From Palsa-1439 sp050015495 (GTDB lineage: Bacteria > Verrucomicrobiota > Verrucomicrobiia > Palsa-1439), in the NCBI GenBank assembly GCA_050015495.1, contig JBEKBH010000014.1:1-64000 (forward strand): a DNA stretch of 64,000 bases. The letters are read 5' to 3'. The notes beneath the pieces are model-generated. The model was given only the letters and a program-made list of their open reading frames with translations. It did no database searches and was not told the origin of the DNA. Shown in pieces: positions 33,003 to 41,940 of this stretch. A program made the translations under genes and the position numbers. Numbering within the stretch: the stretch's first letter is position 1; every line of letters begins with the position of its first letter.

Positions 33003-34607
33003 ATGGCGGACATCATCCTCACCACGCTGAATGCCCGGTACGCGCATTGTGCGTTCGGGTTGCGGTACTTGATGGCCAACCTGGGCGAGTTGCAGGCGCG
33101 GGCGCGATTGCTGGAGTTCGACATCAACCAGCGTCCCGTCGATGTCGTCGAGGCGATCCTGCGCCACGAGCCGAAAATTGTCGGCCTCGGCGTGTACATC
33201 TGGAACACGGCGCCGTCGTTGCAGTTGGTGGCGGACCTGAAACGGTTGCGGCCCGATCTCACGATCATCATCGGCGGGCCCGAGGTCAGCTACGAGTGCG
33301 ACGCGCAGGAAATCGTCCGTCTGGCGGATCATGCGATCACGGGCGAAGGGGATCTCGCGTTCGCGGAGTTGTGCCGGGCGGTCCTCGTGGAACGGGCGTC
33401 CCGCCCGTTCATTACCAGCGCTCCAGCAACGGGCGGGACGCCCGTTCTACAGAAAGTCATTCCCGCTCCCCTGCCCGACTTCGACCGGTTGGCGTTGCCC
33501 TACGACCTCTACACCGATGCGGATATCGCGCATCGCGTCATCTACGTGGAGGCGTCGCGCGGTTGTCCCTACGAATGCGAGTTCTGCCTCTCATCGCTCG
33601 ACGTGCCCGTGCGCAACGCGCCGCTCGAGCCGTTTCTGGCGGCGATGCAACGCTTGCTCAACCGCGGTGTGCGCCAGTTCAAGTTCGTCGACCGCACGTT
33701 CAACCTCAACCTCCAGACCAGTTCGACCATCCTGCGATTCTTTTTGGAGCGGTACCGGCCCGGGTTGTTCGTGCATTTCGAGATGATTCCCGACCGCCTG
33801 CCGCAGGCGTTGCGTGAGCTCATCCGGCAATTTCCACCCGGCGCGCTCCAGTTCGAGGTGGGCATCCAGACGTTCAACGAAGACGTCGCCAAACTCATCA
33901 GCCGGCGACAGGACAACGCCAAGGCCGAGGAAAACCTGCGCTGGCTGCGCGAGGAGACCGGCGTGCACGTCCACGCCGATTTGATCGTCGGATTGCCGGG
34001 CGAGGACGTAGATAGCTTTGCGCGTGGATTCGACCGGTTGGTCGCGCTTGGCCCGCAGGAAATACAGGTCGGCTTGCTGAAGCGGCTGCGGGGCACGCCG
34101 ATTGTCCGTCACGACCGCGAGTGGGCCATGGTCTACAGTCCGCATCCGCCCTACGAAATCCTCCAGACCAGGCTCATCGATTTCTTCACGATGCAACGGC
34201 TGCGCCGGTTTGCCCGTTACTGGGATTTGATCGCCAACAGCGGCAACTTCGTCGAGACAACTCCCCTGCTCTGGCGCGTTCCCCTCTCCCTGACCCTCTC
34301 CCCGCACGCAGGGAGAGGGGAAGAACGCGATCCTCCTCTCCCCTCGGGGGAGAGGATTGAGGTGAGGGGTTCGCCGTTCCAGGGATTCATGCGTTTCTCC
34401 GATTGGTTGTACGCGCAGACGCGCCAGACACATTCCATCGCCTTGGCCCGATTACGCGAACTGGTGGCGCGGTATCTTACGGAAGAAACCGGCTTGGTTG
34501 GTGAGAAAGTTCGCGCCGCCATTCAACGCGATTCAGAGCACGCCCGCGGTTCTTCTGTGCCCGATGCTCCACCGCGGCAAGCTCGTCATCTCGCCAAGTC
34601 GCAATAG
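33003..34607 (+). CDS. B12-binding-type radical SAM protein with two in-frame palindrome insertions
   Basis: 534 residues. The N-terminal region (about 1-125) has the Rossmann-like fold of cobalamin-binding domains (IILTTLNARYAHC, IVGLGVYIWNT, IIIGGPEV) without a DxHxxG motif. The radical SAM core has C188, C192 and C195 (SRGCPYECEFC), then VHADLIVGLPGED. A C-terminal DUF4080-like domain follows. Two segments interrupt conserved sequence: residues about 130-150 (DNA 33391-33446) and about 427-456 (DNA 34281-34370). Both are palindromic DNA translated through without a stop. Substrate unknown. Whether the enzyme tolerates the insertions cannot be told from sequence, but both lie between domains. 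Confidence 0.88.
   Translation: MADIILTTLNARYAHCAFGLRYLMANLGELQARARLLEFDINQRPVDVVEAILRHEPKIVGLGVYIWNTAPSLQLVADLKRLRPDLTIIIGGPEVSYECDAQEIVRLADHAITGEGDLAFAELCRAVLVERASRPFITSAPATGGTPVLQKVIPAPLPDFDRLALPYDLYTDADIAHRVIYVEASRGCPYECEFCLSSLDVPVRNAPLEPFLAAMQRLLNRGVRQFKFVDRTFNLNLQTSSTILRFFLERYRPGLFVHFEMIPDRLPQALRELIRQFPPGALQFEVGIQTFNEDVAKLISRRQDNAKAEENLRWLREETGVHVHADLIVGLPGEDVDSFARGFDRLVALGPQEIQVGLLKRLRGTPIVRHDREWAMVYSPHPPYEILQTRLIDFFTMQRLRRFARYWDLIANSGNFVETTPLLWRVPLSLTLSPHAGRGEERDPPLPSGERIEVRGSPFQGFMRFSDWLYAQTRQTHSIALARLRELVARYLTEETGLVGEKVRAAIQRDSEHARGSSVPDAPPRQARHLAKSQ
33391..33446. repeat. Palindromic element inserted in frame (type 1)
   Basis: Perfect 19-bp inverted repeats at 33391-33409 and 33428-33446 flank an 18-base loop. 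It lies inside the radical SAM gene and keeps the frame, adding about 20 residues between the B12-type domain and the SAM core. Confidence 0.75.
34281..34370. repeat. Palindromic element inserted in frame (type 2)
   Basis: Two adjacent hairpins (CCTCTCCC/GGGAGAGG around 34295-34320 and CCTCTCCC...GGGGAGAGG around 34334-34355) inside an outer inverted pair of CCCCTCTCCC-like ends. It is translated as LTLSPHAGRGE...LPSGERIEVRG, a peptide typical of REP-like elements when they fall inside genes. Confidence 0.75.
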
Positions 34608-34610
34608 TTG

Positions 34611-34672
34611 AACCTAGGGGCGCATCTCTGCGTGCGCCCTCCGATGGGCGGCAGACAGGTCTCTGCCCCTAC
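34611..34672. repeat. Hairpin element between convergent genes
   Basis: Inner stem GGGCGCA (34618-34624) with TGCGCCC (34633-34639), and outer AGGGGC...GCCCCT ends. It lies between the radical SAM stop and the convergent strand-repeat protein stop and may act as a bidirectional transcription barrier. Confidence 0.45.
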
Positions 34673-35964
34673 GGGATAAGCCGCGCCCGGTAGTACCGTG
34701 ACGACGTATTCGTGGCCGCGCCCAGATCGAGGTAGTTGGTGACGGTGCCGACAGCCGTGTTGTTCGTGACGATGAAGATGTCGGTGAAGCCATTGGCGCT
34801 GTAGCCGCCGCTTCCATCACCCGCGGTGGCTTGCAACGTGTTGCTTGCACCCGGCCCCATCATCCACGTGATGAGCATGTCGTTCCCCTGCGGCGTGATG
34901 GACGTAATGCGAAATGTATTTGGATCGAGCAACACGTTGCTCACGATCAGTGTGCCGCCGGTGTGAATGAACTGCGCGCAGGCATTGGTCATTACCAATG
35001 TGTCCGCCTGTAGTACGCCGCCGTTGAGAATCAACTGGCCGTTGCGCACCTCCAGCACACCGCTGCCGTTGTTCGCAACCACGAGATTGCCGCTGTCCAG
35101 TTCAAGGACGTTATCGCAGGTTGTCGAAGCAGCCCCCACGACGAGTTTTGCGGCAGCAAGTGATCCGTTTTCAACCACTACCGAATTGCTCGACCCTTGG
35201 CTGCCAATGATCAACGCGCCATTCTGCCAAACACCGCTGTCGACTACGCGCACGACATTGCTACTGCCTCCGAGGTATCCCACCGTACATTGGTTATTGA
35301 CCAGTTGTGCGAAGTTGCTGATCACTAAACTGTTTCCGCCACCGTCATAGCCGACAACCAGATCCAAATTGCTCCAGACCGACCCGCCGCCGGTGACCAC
35401 CACGCTATTGTTGGAGTCACCCCCGATCGTGGTGGACTCACTGACCAGGAGACCTCCGTTGTCGACCACCACACTATTGCCCTGGCCCGATGCTCCGCCG
35501 ACGTACAGGGTGTAGTTGTCTTTCCAGACCGAGCCGATCCCCGTGATCACCACGCGGTTCCAACTGGACGACGCGCCCACGGTGATATAGCTGGAGTCAT
35601 ACTGGAAGACCTCGCCGCCATTGCTGATGATCAGGCTGTTTCCGTCACCGTGATAGCCGATGGTCAGATTCCCGTAGAGATTGTTCCACATCGAGCCAGC
35701 GCCCGTGATAATCGCGCAATTGTTACTGCTGCCGATTTCATAGCCCACGTATCCGGTGGTGCTCGTCAGCAGGCCCTTATTTCGGATCAACAGTACATCG
35801 GCAAAGGCGTTGGAGCCGACAAGATAAGTGCCCACAGTATTGGTGGTACCATTGAAGATATTGGTCTGGAAATTGGCGGTGTACTGCGCCTCTGAGGATC
35901 GAGGGCCAAGCGTGACCAAGATGAGAAACCCCGCCGTCAGACAACCACGTCGTATTCGGTGCAT
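34669..35964 (-). CDS. Secreted strand-repeat protein
   Basis: 431 residues. The signal peptide ends near SSEAQYT. The body (about 30-350) contains at least eight units of the form GNSLIISNGGEVF, NSVVVDNGGLLVS, NVVRVVDSGVW with G/S-W spacers, the T5SS-type or PEP-CTERM-type left-over repeat seen as VxGxGSxW. The C-terminus (FRITSITPQGNDMLITW...YYRARLIP) is the shared exported-protein module. The start at the third codon of the open frame (ATG 35962-35964) has the better-spaced GAAGGGG. Probably cell-surface; no anchoring motif seen. Confidence 0.8.
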   Translation of the reverse strand: MHRIRRGCLTAGFLILVTLGPRSSEAQYTANFQTNIFNGTTNTVGTYLVGSNAFADVLLIRNKGLLTSTTGYVGYEIGSSNNCAIITGAGSMWNNLYGNLTIGYHGDGNSLIISNGGEVFQYDSSYITVGASSSWNRVVITGIGSVWKDNYTLYVGGASGQGNSVVVDNGGLLVSESTTIGGDSNNSVVVTGGGSVWSNLDLVVGYDGGGNSLVISNFAQLVNNQCTVGYLGGSSNVVRVVDSGVWQNGALIIGSQGSSNSVVVENGSLAAAKLVVGAASTTCDNVLELDSGNLVVANNGSGVLEVRNGQLILNGGVLQADTLVMTNACAQFIHTGGTLIVSNVLLDPNTFRITSITPQGNDMLITWMMGPGASNTLQATAGDGSGGYSANGFTDIFIVTNNTAVGTVTNYLDLGAATNTSSRYYRARLIP

Positions 35965-36070
35965 GATCATCCCCTTCAGCCGCTGGTGGCTGCAAAACGC
36001 TCGGGGGTGAAACCAAGCCTCGGGTTCATTCTAAGTATTCCAGCGGTGCCGAAGCAAGGCAAAAACAGCC

Positions 36071-36095
36071 CTGTAGCCGAGGCGACTCGCCCTGC
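36071..36095 (+). repeat. TGTAGC-hairpin element (short stem)
   Basis: TGTAGC followed by a short CGAG/CTCG hairpin, in the 161-bp gap upstream of the strand-repeat protein gene. A weaker relative of the elements at 49025-49101. Confidence 0.35.
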
Positions 36096-36125
36096 CCACC
36101 ATCGCTGGCCCTCAGGGTGCCGGTG

Positions 36126-37547
36126 CTATGACGATCTCGGTCGTTTCCCGACGTTACCCGCGTAGGCGGCTCGCTCGACGGCGCGGGCGACGCGGCGGAC
36201 GACCTGCTTGTTGAACACGCTGGGGATGATGTATTCCTCGCTGAGTTCGTCGGAAGTGATGCAGCCTGCAATGGCCTTGGCGGCGGCGAGTTTCATCGGT
36301 TCGGTGATGGCCGTGGCGCGGGCATCGAGCGCGCCACGGAAAATGCCGGGGAACGCGAGGACGTTGTTGATCTGGTTCGGGTAATCGCTGCGGCCCGTGG
36401 CGATGATGCGCGCGTAGGGCTCGGCGTCCTCGGGCATGATTTCGGGAGTCGGGTTGGCGAGGGCGAACACGACCGGCCCTTTCGCCATTTTCTTGAGCGC
36501 CTTGACGGTGAACACGCCGGGTCCGCTGACGCCGATAAACAAGTGCGCGCCGCGGGCGGCGTCCTCGATCGAGCCGGTCACGTTGCGCGCGTTGGTATGC
36601 CCGGCGAGCCAGGTCTTGCTGACGTCAAGATCAGGAAGGCGTTTCCGGCAAATGATGCCCTTGCGGTCGCAGCAGATGATATGGCGGGCACCGGCAGCCT
36701 GGAGCATCTTCGTGACCGCGACGCCGGCGGCGCCGGCGCCGACGATCAGGATTTTGATTTCGCTCATCTTCCTCCTGAGAAGCTTCAGCGCATTCAGCGC
36801 GGCGGCGAGGACGACGACGGCCGTGCCGTGCTGGTCATCGTGGAACACGGGAATGTCGAGTTCCTCCTTGAGACGGTCTTCGATCTCGAAGCAGCGCGGC
36901 GCGCTGATGTCTTCGAGGTTGATGCCGCCGAACCCGGTGGAAATCCATTTCACCGTGCGGATGATTTCTTCCGTGTCCTGCGTTTGCAGGCAGATCGGAT
37001 AGGCGTCGATGTCGCCGAATTCCTTGAACAACATCGCCTTGCCTTCCATGACCGGCATGGCGGCTTCGGGGCCGATGTTGCCGAGACCGAGCACCGCGGA
37101 ACCGTCGCTGACCACCGCGACGGAGTTGTGCTTGATCGTGAGCGTGCTGGCCTTGTGTTTGTCCTCGGCGATGGCCAAACAGACTCGCGCGACGCCTGGC
37201 GTATAGGCCATCGACAACGCATCGCGCGTGGTCAGCGGAATCTTGTTCTGGATGCGAATCTTGCCGCCCAGATGCATCAGGAATACGCGGTCAGACACGT
37301 TGATCACGGTGACGCCCTTTACGCGCTTGATGGCCTCAATGATCGCGTGGGCGTGTTTGTCGTCGCGGGCGTTGACGGTCAGGTCGCGCACCTTGAACTG
37401 CCGGTCCGCGCGCACCACGTCCACCGCGCCCGGGTCGCCCTGTTGTCGGGCGATCACGTGCAGAATCTTCGCAAACATCCCGGTGGTGTTCACGAGACGC
37501 AGGCGCATCGTGAAACTGTAACTGACGCTGGTCGCTATCTGGCCCAT
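36126..37547 (-). CDS. NAD(P)-dependent malic enzyme with N-terminal ACT domain
   Basis: 473 residues. The N-terminal 80 residues form an ACT-like regulatory domain (SYSFTMRLRLVNTTGMFAKILHVI). The malic enzyme domain follows, with YTPGVARVC, SDGSAVLGLGNIGPEAAMPVMEGK containing the catalytic Lys, FHDDQHGTA with metal ligands, and the NAD site ILIVGAGAAGVAVTKML. It decarboxylates malate to pyruvate. ACT-fused malic enzymes are probably allosterically controlled by an amino acid, which is inference. The ATG at 37547 follows GAGGATC; the longer open frame upstream is not protein-like. Confidence 0.93.
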   Translation of the reverse strand: MGQIATSVSYSFTMRLRLVNTTGMFAKILHVIARQQGDPGAVDVVRADRQFKVRDLTVNARDDKHAHAIIEAIKRVKGVTVINVSDRVFLMHLGGKIRIQNKIPLTTRDALSMAYTPGVARVCLAIAEDKHKASTLTIKHNSVAVVSDGSAVLGLGNIGPEAAMPVMEGKAMLFKEFGDIDAYPICLQTQDTEEIIRTVKWISTGFGGINLEDISAPRCFEIEDRLKEELDIPVFHDDQHGTAVVVLAAALNALKLLRRKMSEIKILIVGAGAAGVAVTKMLQAAGARHIICCDRKGIICRKRLPDLDVSKTWLAGHTNARNVTGSIEDAARGAHLFIGVSGPGVFTVKALKKMAKGPVVFALANPTPEIMPEDAEPYARIIATGRSDYPNQINNVLAFPGIFRGALDARATAITEPMKLAAAKAIAGCITSDELSEEYIIPSVFNKQVVRRVARAVERAAYAGNVGKRPRSS

Positions 37548-37570
37548 GATCCTCGATGTTCCTCCACGAT

Positions 37571-37771
37571 TTATTTCTGTTTCCGATGTCGAAAATGCTG
37601 CCAGCCCAGCCAGCCGATGGCCACAAACGGCAGCACCAACGCCAACACGACAAAGAATACTCCCGCCGCGCCTTCGCCCACGCGGTGCTCGACGAAAATG
37701 AAACCGACCACGAGCGGTAACACGCCGTACACCATGTACCGCAGCAGCAGGCCCCAATGGAACAGTTTCAT
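37571..37771 (-). CDS. Small membrane protein upstream of malic enzyme
   Basis: 66 residues with two hydrophobic stretches (LLLRYMVYGVLPLVVGFIFV and GVFFVVLALVLPFVAIGWLGW) and a basic C-terminal tail (HFRHRKQK). It lies 23 bp ahead of the malic enzyme gene on the same strand. The ribosome site is weak; TTG at 37780 is an alternative start. Function unknown. Confidence 0.6.
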   Translation of the reverse strand: MKLFHWGLLLRYMVYGVLPLVVGFIFVEHRVGEGAAGVFFVVLALVLPFVAIGWLGWQHFRHRKQK

Positions 37772-37846
37772 CAACGGCAACTATAGGAAGGTAATGCGAG
37801 GGTTGCACGAAAAATGAGCGCGGCCGGCAACTGCCAGCAAACGAAA

Positions 37847-38470
37847 TTACGGCAGGCGGAGGATGATTTCGTGCCCGTTGAGATCAAGCGTGACGCGGCG
37901 GTTGTCAATCGTGACCACGCGCGCGCCCTCGATCTCTTCGCCCTCGTGGACCGTGACGCCATTGATCATCGCGTCGCGGTTGTCTGAGGCGTAGGTGATT
38001 CCCTGAAGGACAAGCTGCGGCGTGGCCGGGGCGGCCGGTTGCTCGGCCTTGATCCGCTCCATGACCTTGGCGACGATCTGATCCTCGGCTCCCTTTGTGT
38101 CGGCGGGCGGCGCAGTGACCGGCGGCTGGGGCGTCGGCGGCAAAGCGACCTCCGTCTTTGGCGATACCACCGCCGTCGGCGTGGGACGCGTTGCCGGAGT
38201 CGACGATTTCGGTTCGGCAATCGACAACGTTTTGCCCGGGTTGAGGCTTTCCTCCACGCTCTGGATGCGCGGGACAACCCACATGGCGAGAACAATGATG
38301 CCCGCGAGGACCGCAGCCCCGATCACTCCCATGACCACGAGCACCCGCTTCGGTCCACGCGCTTTGACCTCGCTCTCCAGACGATACTCAGCCACGACGG
38401 GCGGCAATGTCTGGGCGGATTGATACGCCGAGTCGCGTGTGCGCTTGAGCGCCTCGTTGATCAGGCTCAC
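37847..38470 (-). CDS. gspB: General secretion pathway protein B-like (GspB)
   Basis: 207 residues. It begins SLINEALKRTRDSA, the hallmark of GspB/PulB-type proteins, then one transmembrane helix (about 43-67), a long Pro/Thr/Lys linker and a periplasmic C-terminal domain (about 145-207, LVLQGITYASDNRDAMINGVTVHEGEEIEGARV). GspB works with the ATPase GspA in inserting or assembling the secretin through peptidoglycan. It starts with GTG overlapping the stop of the GspA-like gene (GTGA), so the two are translationally coupled. Confidence 0.88.
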   Translation of the reverse strand: MSLINEALKRTRDSAYQSAQTLPPVVAEYRLESEVKARGPKRVLVVMGVIGAAVLAGIIVLAMWVVPRIQSVEESLNPGKTLSIAEPKSSTPATRPTPTAVVSPKTEVALPPTPQPPVTAPPADTKGAEDQIVAKVMERIKAEQPAAPATPQLVLQGITYASDNRDAMINGVTVHEGEEIEGARVVTIDNRRVTLDLNGHEIILRLP

Positions 38471-39279
38471 GCGAGCACGCCCTCCAACTCCTCGATGGCG
38501 AGGTTGACCTCTTGACGCGTCATCACATCGATCTGGCCCACAAATCCCGCCAACAGCGTCTTGTCGCAGACGGTATTGATCAAGCGCGGGACGCCCTGCG
38601 AGTATTTGTAAACCAGCCGGATCGCGCCTTCGTCGAAGCTTGGCCGGCCGTTGGCGCCGGCGAGTTTCAGGCGGTGATTGACGTAACCCGCCGTCTCATT
38701 CAAGTCGAGCGGGCCGAGATGATAGCGAACGGTGATGCGCTGGCGGAGTTGGCGCAACCCCGGTTGGAGAAGTTTCTCGCGGAGTTCGGGCTGGCCCATC
38801 AGGACGATCTGCATGAGCTTCTGGCGGTCGGTTTCGAGATTGGAGAGCAACCGCACCTGTTCGAGGAGTTCGTCGCTCAGGTCCTGCGCTTCGTCGATGA
38901 CCAGGACCACATCGTTGCCGTGATTGACCTCGGCGAGCACGAACTCGTTCAGCGCGTGGAGATAGGCCACGCGATCGATGCCGCGCACCTTCAACCCAAA
39001 CTCCTGGCAGATGGTCTTGATGAGTTGATGACCCGTCAGGCACGGATTGAGGATCAGTGCGGTCTTGTACTGCGGCCCAAGCTCTTCGAGCAGCTTGCGG
39101 CAGATCGTGGTCTTGCCCGCGCCAACTTCACCCGTCAGTTCGATGAAGCCCTTGCGCTCGCGGATGCCGAACAGGAGATGGTTGAACGCCTCCTGATGCT
39201 TCGCGCTGAAAAACAAAAAGCGCGGGTCGGGCGTGATATTGAACGGTGCCTCCCGCAAATTGTAATGCTGCAAGTACAA
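38467..39279 (-). CDS. gspA: ExeA/GspA-family ATPase
   Basis: About 270 residues. YLQHYNLREAPFNITPDPRFLFFS is the standard opening of this family. Walker A is TGEVGAGKTT and Walker B VLVIDEAQDLS; QRITVRYHLGPLD and YKYSQGVPRLIN follow as in other ExeA ATPases. I chose the TTG at 39279 because GGGGGGAA lies 7 bases upstream and the product then begins exactly at the family start; ATG 39294 is the alternative. Its normal C-terminal peptidoglycan-binding segment is absent, that role perhaps passing to the partner. No other type II secretion genes are nearby. Confidence 0.88.
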   Translation of the reverse strand: MYLQHYNLREAPFNITPDPRFLFFSAKHQEAFNHLLFGIRERKGFIELTGEVGAGKTTICRKLLEELGPQYKTALILNPCLTGHQLIKTICQEFGLKVRGIDRVAYLHALNEFVLAEVNHGNDVVLVIDEAQDLSDELLEQVRLLSNLETDRQKLMQIVLMGQPELREKLLQPGLRQLRQRITVRYHLGPLDLNETAGYVNHRLKLAGANGRPSFDEGAIRLVYKYSQGVPRLINTVCDKTLLAGFVGQIDVMTRQEVNLAIEELEGVLA

Positions 39280-39417
39280 GAACGTTCCCCCCATTGTGCG
39301 ACTTGAAGACACCAAAAAGAGCATGTCCTGTGCCGCGAGGGGAACCCCAACCCGTTGCGCGGGCGAACTTTCGGTTTGAATGCCCATCGTCACCCGCGTA
39401 GATTACGAAGCACATTT

Positions 39418-40539
39418 ATGAAAGATCCCCGTCTCGAAAAGCTGGCGCGATTGCTGACCGAATACTCCGTCGCGTTGAAACCTCGCGACATCGTCGCCAT
39501 CCAGGGTGACGCCTGTGCCGCGCCGTTGATCCGGGAATGTTACCGGGCCGCGCTGCGCCGGGGCGCGTTTGTGATCACCGACCTGCGGATCGATGGCTTG
39601 GCGGAAACGTTTATGGCCGAGGCCAACCAAGACCAACTCAAATGGGTATCGCCATTTGCGAAGTTCAAGTTCCGCCACGTGGACGCGCTGATCAGTTTTT
39701 GGGGTGAAGAGAACACCAAGGCCCTGACCAACGTGGACCCCAAGCGGATGGCCGCGGCGTCGTCCGCGCGCAAACCACTCAACAAAATTTTCATGGATCG
39801 CAGCGCCAGCGGCGCGTTGAAGTGGGTCGGGACCCAATGGCCGTGCAACGCCAGCGCGCAGGACGCCGAGATGTCGCTGACCGAGTACGAGGAGTTCGTG
39901 TTCGGCGCGGGCCATCTGGATGCGCGGGATCCCATCGCCGCGTGGAAGCGGATTTCCAAGGAGCAGCAGGCACTGACCGATTTCCTGAACAAGTCGCGCG
40001 AGGTCCGCATCGTCGCGGAAGACACAGATATCCGCTACTCGTGCAAGGGCCGCAAATGGATCAACTGCGACGGCCATTATAATTTCCCCGACGGCGAAGT
40101 GTTCACGGGCCCGGTCGAACACAGCGTCGAGGGACACGTGAAATTCAGTTTCCCGGCGGTGCACGGCGGGCGCGAAGTGCACGGGGCGCGGTTGACGTTC
40201 GCGCGCGGGAAAGTGGCCAAAGCCGTGGCGGACAAGGGACAGGATTTCCTGCGGGCGATGATCAATATGGACAGCGGCTCGTGTTACCTCGGCGAAGGAG
40301 CGATTGGCACGAATTACAACGTCACCCGCTACACGAAGAACACGCTCTTTGACGAAAAGATCGGCGGCACGATCCATCTCGCGCTTGGCGCGGGGTACAG
40401 CGAAACGGGCAACAAGAACCGCAGCGGCCTGCACTGGGACATGGTGTGCGATTTGCGCAAGGGTGGTGAATTCTATGTGGACGGTGAACTCATCCAGAAA
40501 AACGGCCGGTTCCTCAACAAGAAGTTCCCACAACCGTAG
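39418..40539 (+). CDS. M29-family aminopeptidase (AmpS/thermophilic type)
   Basis: 373 residues. The metal ligands of the family appear in order: Glu in FPDGEVFTGPVEHS, Glu in YLGEGAIGTN, His in TIHLALGAGY and His-x-Asp in LHWDMVCDL. The length is normal for M29 enzymes, cytosolic dimeric metallo-aminopeptidases with broad specificity. The ATG at 39418 is internal to a longer open frame whose first 21 codons overlap the divergent gspA region. It precedes the glycosyltransferase gene by 28 bp. Confidence 0.93.
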   Translation: MKDPRLEKLARLLTEYSVALKPRDIVAIQGDACAAPLIRECYRAALRRGAFVITDLRIDGLAETFMAEANQDQLKWVSPFAKFKFRHVDALISFWGEENTKALTNVDPKRMAAASSARKPLNKIFMDRSASGALKWVGTQWPCNASAQDAEMSLTEYEEFVFGAGHLDARDPIAAWKRISKEQQALTDFLNKSREVRIVAEDTDIRYSCKGRKWINCDGHYNFPDGEVFTGPVEHSVEGHVKFSFPAVHGGREVHGARLTFARGKVAKAVADKGQDFLRAMINMDSGSCYLGEGAIGTNYNVTRYTKNTLFDEKIGGTIHLALGAGYSETGNKNRSGLHWDMVCDLRKGGEFYVDGELIQKNGRFLNKKFPQP

Positions 40540-40567
40540 TGGGGGCCGACGCAGCACAACACGTTTC

Positions 40568-41845
40568 GTGAACTTCGAGGTCCTCTATTCGGCAGCGCAC
40601 GCGGAATTTCCAGACACGGAACCGCTCGGGGGCGGGAAAGCGGTTGCGGACTATTTGATTCGCGAATGGCGCGAGCACCAGCCGTTTTCGCTCACGGTGC
40701 TGAGTCCCAGATCGTTGGGGCTACTCGACAAAACCCACCCCTGCCCCTCCCAAGAGGGGAAAACAACGGGATACTCCCCTCCACCGGAGGGGTTGGGGGT
40801 GGGTTTGTTCCACTCACACAAGTCGCTCGCCGAGTTGAGCGAGTTGGAGTATGCCCGGTTTTGCCGAGAGTTTGAGCGCGCGGCAACGGCGGAAATCCTG
40901 AAGCGCGACCCGCGACAGTGCGTCGTCCTGAGCAACGACATTAGCGAGGGACCGGACTTTGGCACGCTTGGCGAACGAGGCTACTGCATCGTGACGATCT
41001 TTCACGTCGACGTCGTCGAGTATTTCACCCGGTTCTATCTGCGCGGACTGGTCTGCCCGGAAACGGCCGCGCGCTTCCGCTGGTTCGGCGTGATGCCCGA
41101 CGTCCTGCGGCTGGTGTTCGAGAAACAATATCAATGTGTGCGACAGAGCGCGCGGATCGTCGTGCCGTCGCCGCCCATGAAGGAGATGATCTTGCGGTGC
41201 TACCCGTGGTGCCCGACGGAGAAGATCGTGGTGTTGCCGTGGGGTGATGTTTCCGCGCGCGACGCGGCAGGCCCGGTCCCGGAAACTTTCGGGACCTCCG
41301 ACCCCATCGCTGACGACGAGGTTGTCATCATGACGTTGAGCCGGTTGTCGCCCGAAAAAGGGATCGAGCGACTGCTGGCTGCCCTTCCCCATGTGGACGC
41401 GCACGGGAAGAGACTCCGCATATTCATCTGTGGCGGGGCGGCGTACATGAAAGGGCGCGCGTACGAACGGAAGCTGCGCCGACTCGCGGAAAGCGTCACC
41501 ACCCCACGCGTCGAGTTCACGGGTCATGTGGTCGGCGCGGAAAAAGCCGCGCTATTGCAACGGGCCGACATTTTCGTCTCCCCATCGCGTCACGAAAGTT
41601 ACGGCCTGACGATTGCCGAGGCGCTGGCGGCGGGTTGCCGCGTGATCTCACACAACCATTACGGCGCGGAGGGCAAGATTGTGGACTGCTCCGATCCACG
41701 GGCGTTCGGGCAAGTACTGGGTGACATGATCGGCCAGGGCCGCACCCGAAAGGCCGAGACTTTGAACCCTGAACCCTCACACGCGGCCGAGCAATTGACG
41801 GAACTACTGGCTAGTTCGCTGCAGGGTGAGCGGCGATCGCCTTGA
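40568..41845 (+). CDS. GT4-type glycosyltransferase with in-frame palindrome insertion
   Basis: 425 residues with a GT-B fold: an N-terminal acceptor domain (about 1-200) and a donor domain with VVLPWGDVSA, LSRLSPEKGIERLLAAL and the E-x7-E region SPSRHESYGLTIAEALAAGC. Residues about 55-80 (KTHPCPSQEGKTTGYSPPPEG) are encoded by a palindromic element (40731-40806) and have no counterpart expected in the family. The GTG at 40568 is the first usable start after the aminopeptidase; no strong ribosome site. Acceptor unknown. Confidence 0.85.
   Translation: MNFEVLYSAAHAEFPDTEPLGGGKAVADYLIREWREHQPFSLTVLSPRSLGLLDKTHPCPSQEGKTTGYSPPPEGLGVGLFHSHKSLAELSELEYARFCREFERAATAEILKRDPRQCVVLSNDISEGPDFGTLGERGYCIVTIFHVDVVEYFTRFYLRGLVCPETAARFRWFGVMPDVLRLVFEKQYQCVRQSARIVVPSPPMKEMILRCYPWCPTEKIVVLPWGDVSARDAAGPVPETFGTSDPIADDEVVIMTLSRLSPEKGIERLLAALPHVDAHGKRLRIFICGGAAYMKGRAYERKLRRLAESVTTPRVEFTGHVVGAEKAALLQRADIFVSPSRHESYGLTIAEALAAGCRVISHNHYGAEGKIVDCSDPRAFGQVLGDMIGQGRTRKAETLNPEPSHAAEQLTELLASSLQGERRSP
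40731..40806. repeat. Palindromic element inserted in frame (type 3)
   Basis: Imperfect inverted repeats 40731-40750 (AAACCCACCCCTGCCCCTCC) and 40786-40806 flank a 35-bp centre that carries its own CCTCC/GGAGG-type pairs. The element sits in the N-terminal domain of the glycosyltransferase and preserves the reading frame. Confidence 0.7.
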
Positions 41846-41940
41846 GGCAGTAGCAATCCCGCACACTTGCTGCAATTCTAGGCCTTGATGTTTGCGCACG
41901 GGTTTGCTATGTTAGCCGCCATAGGAAACGGGCGCATATA

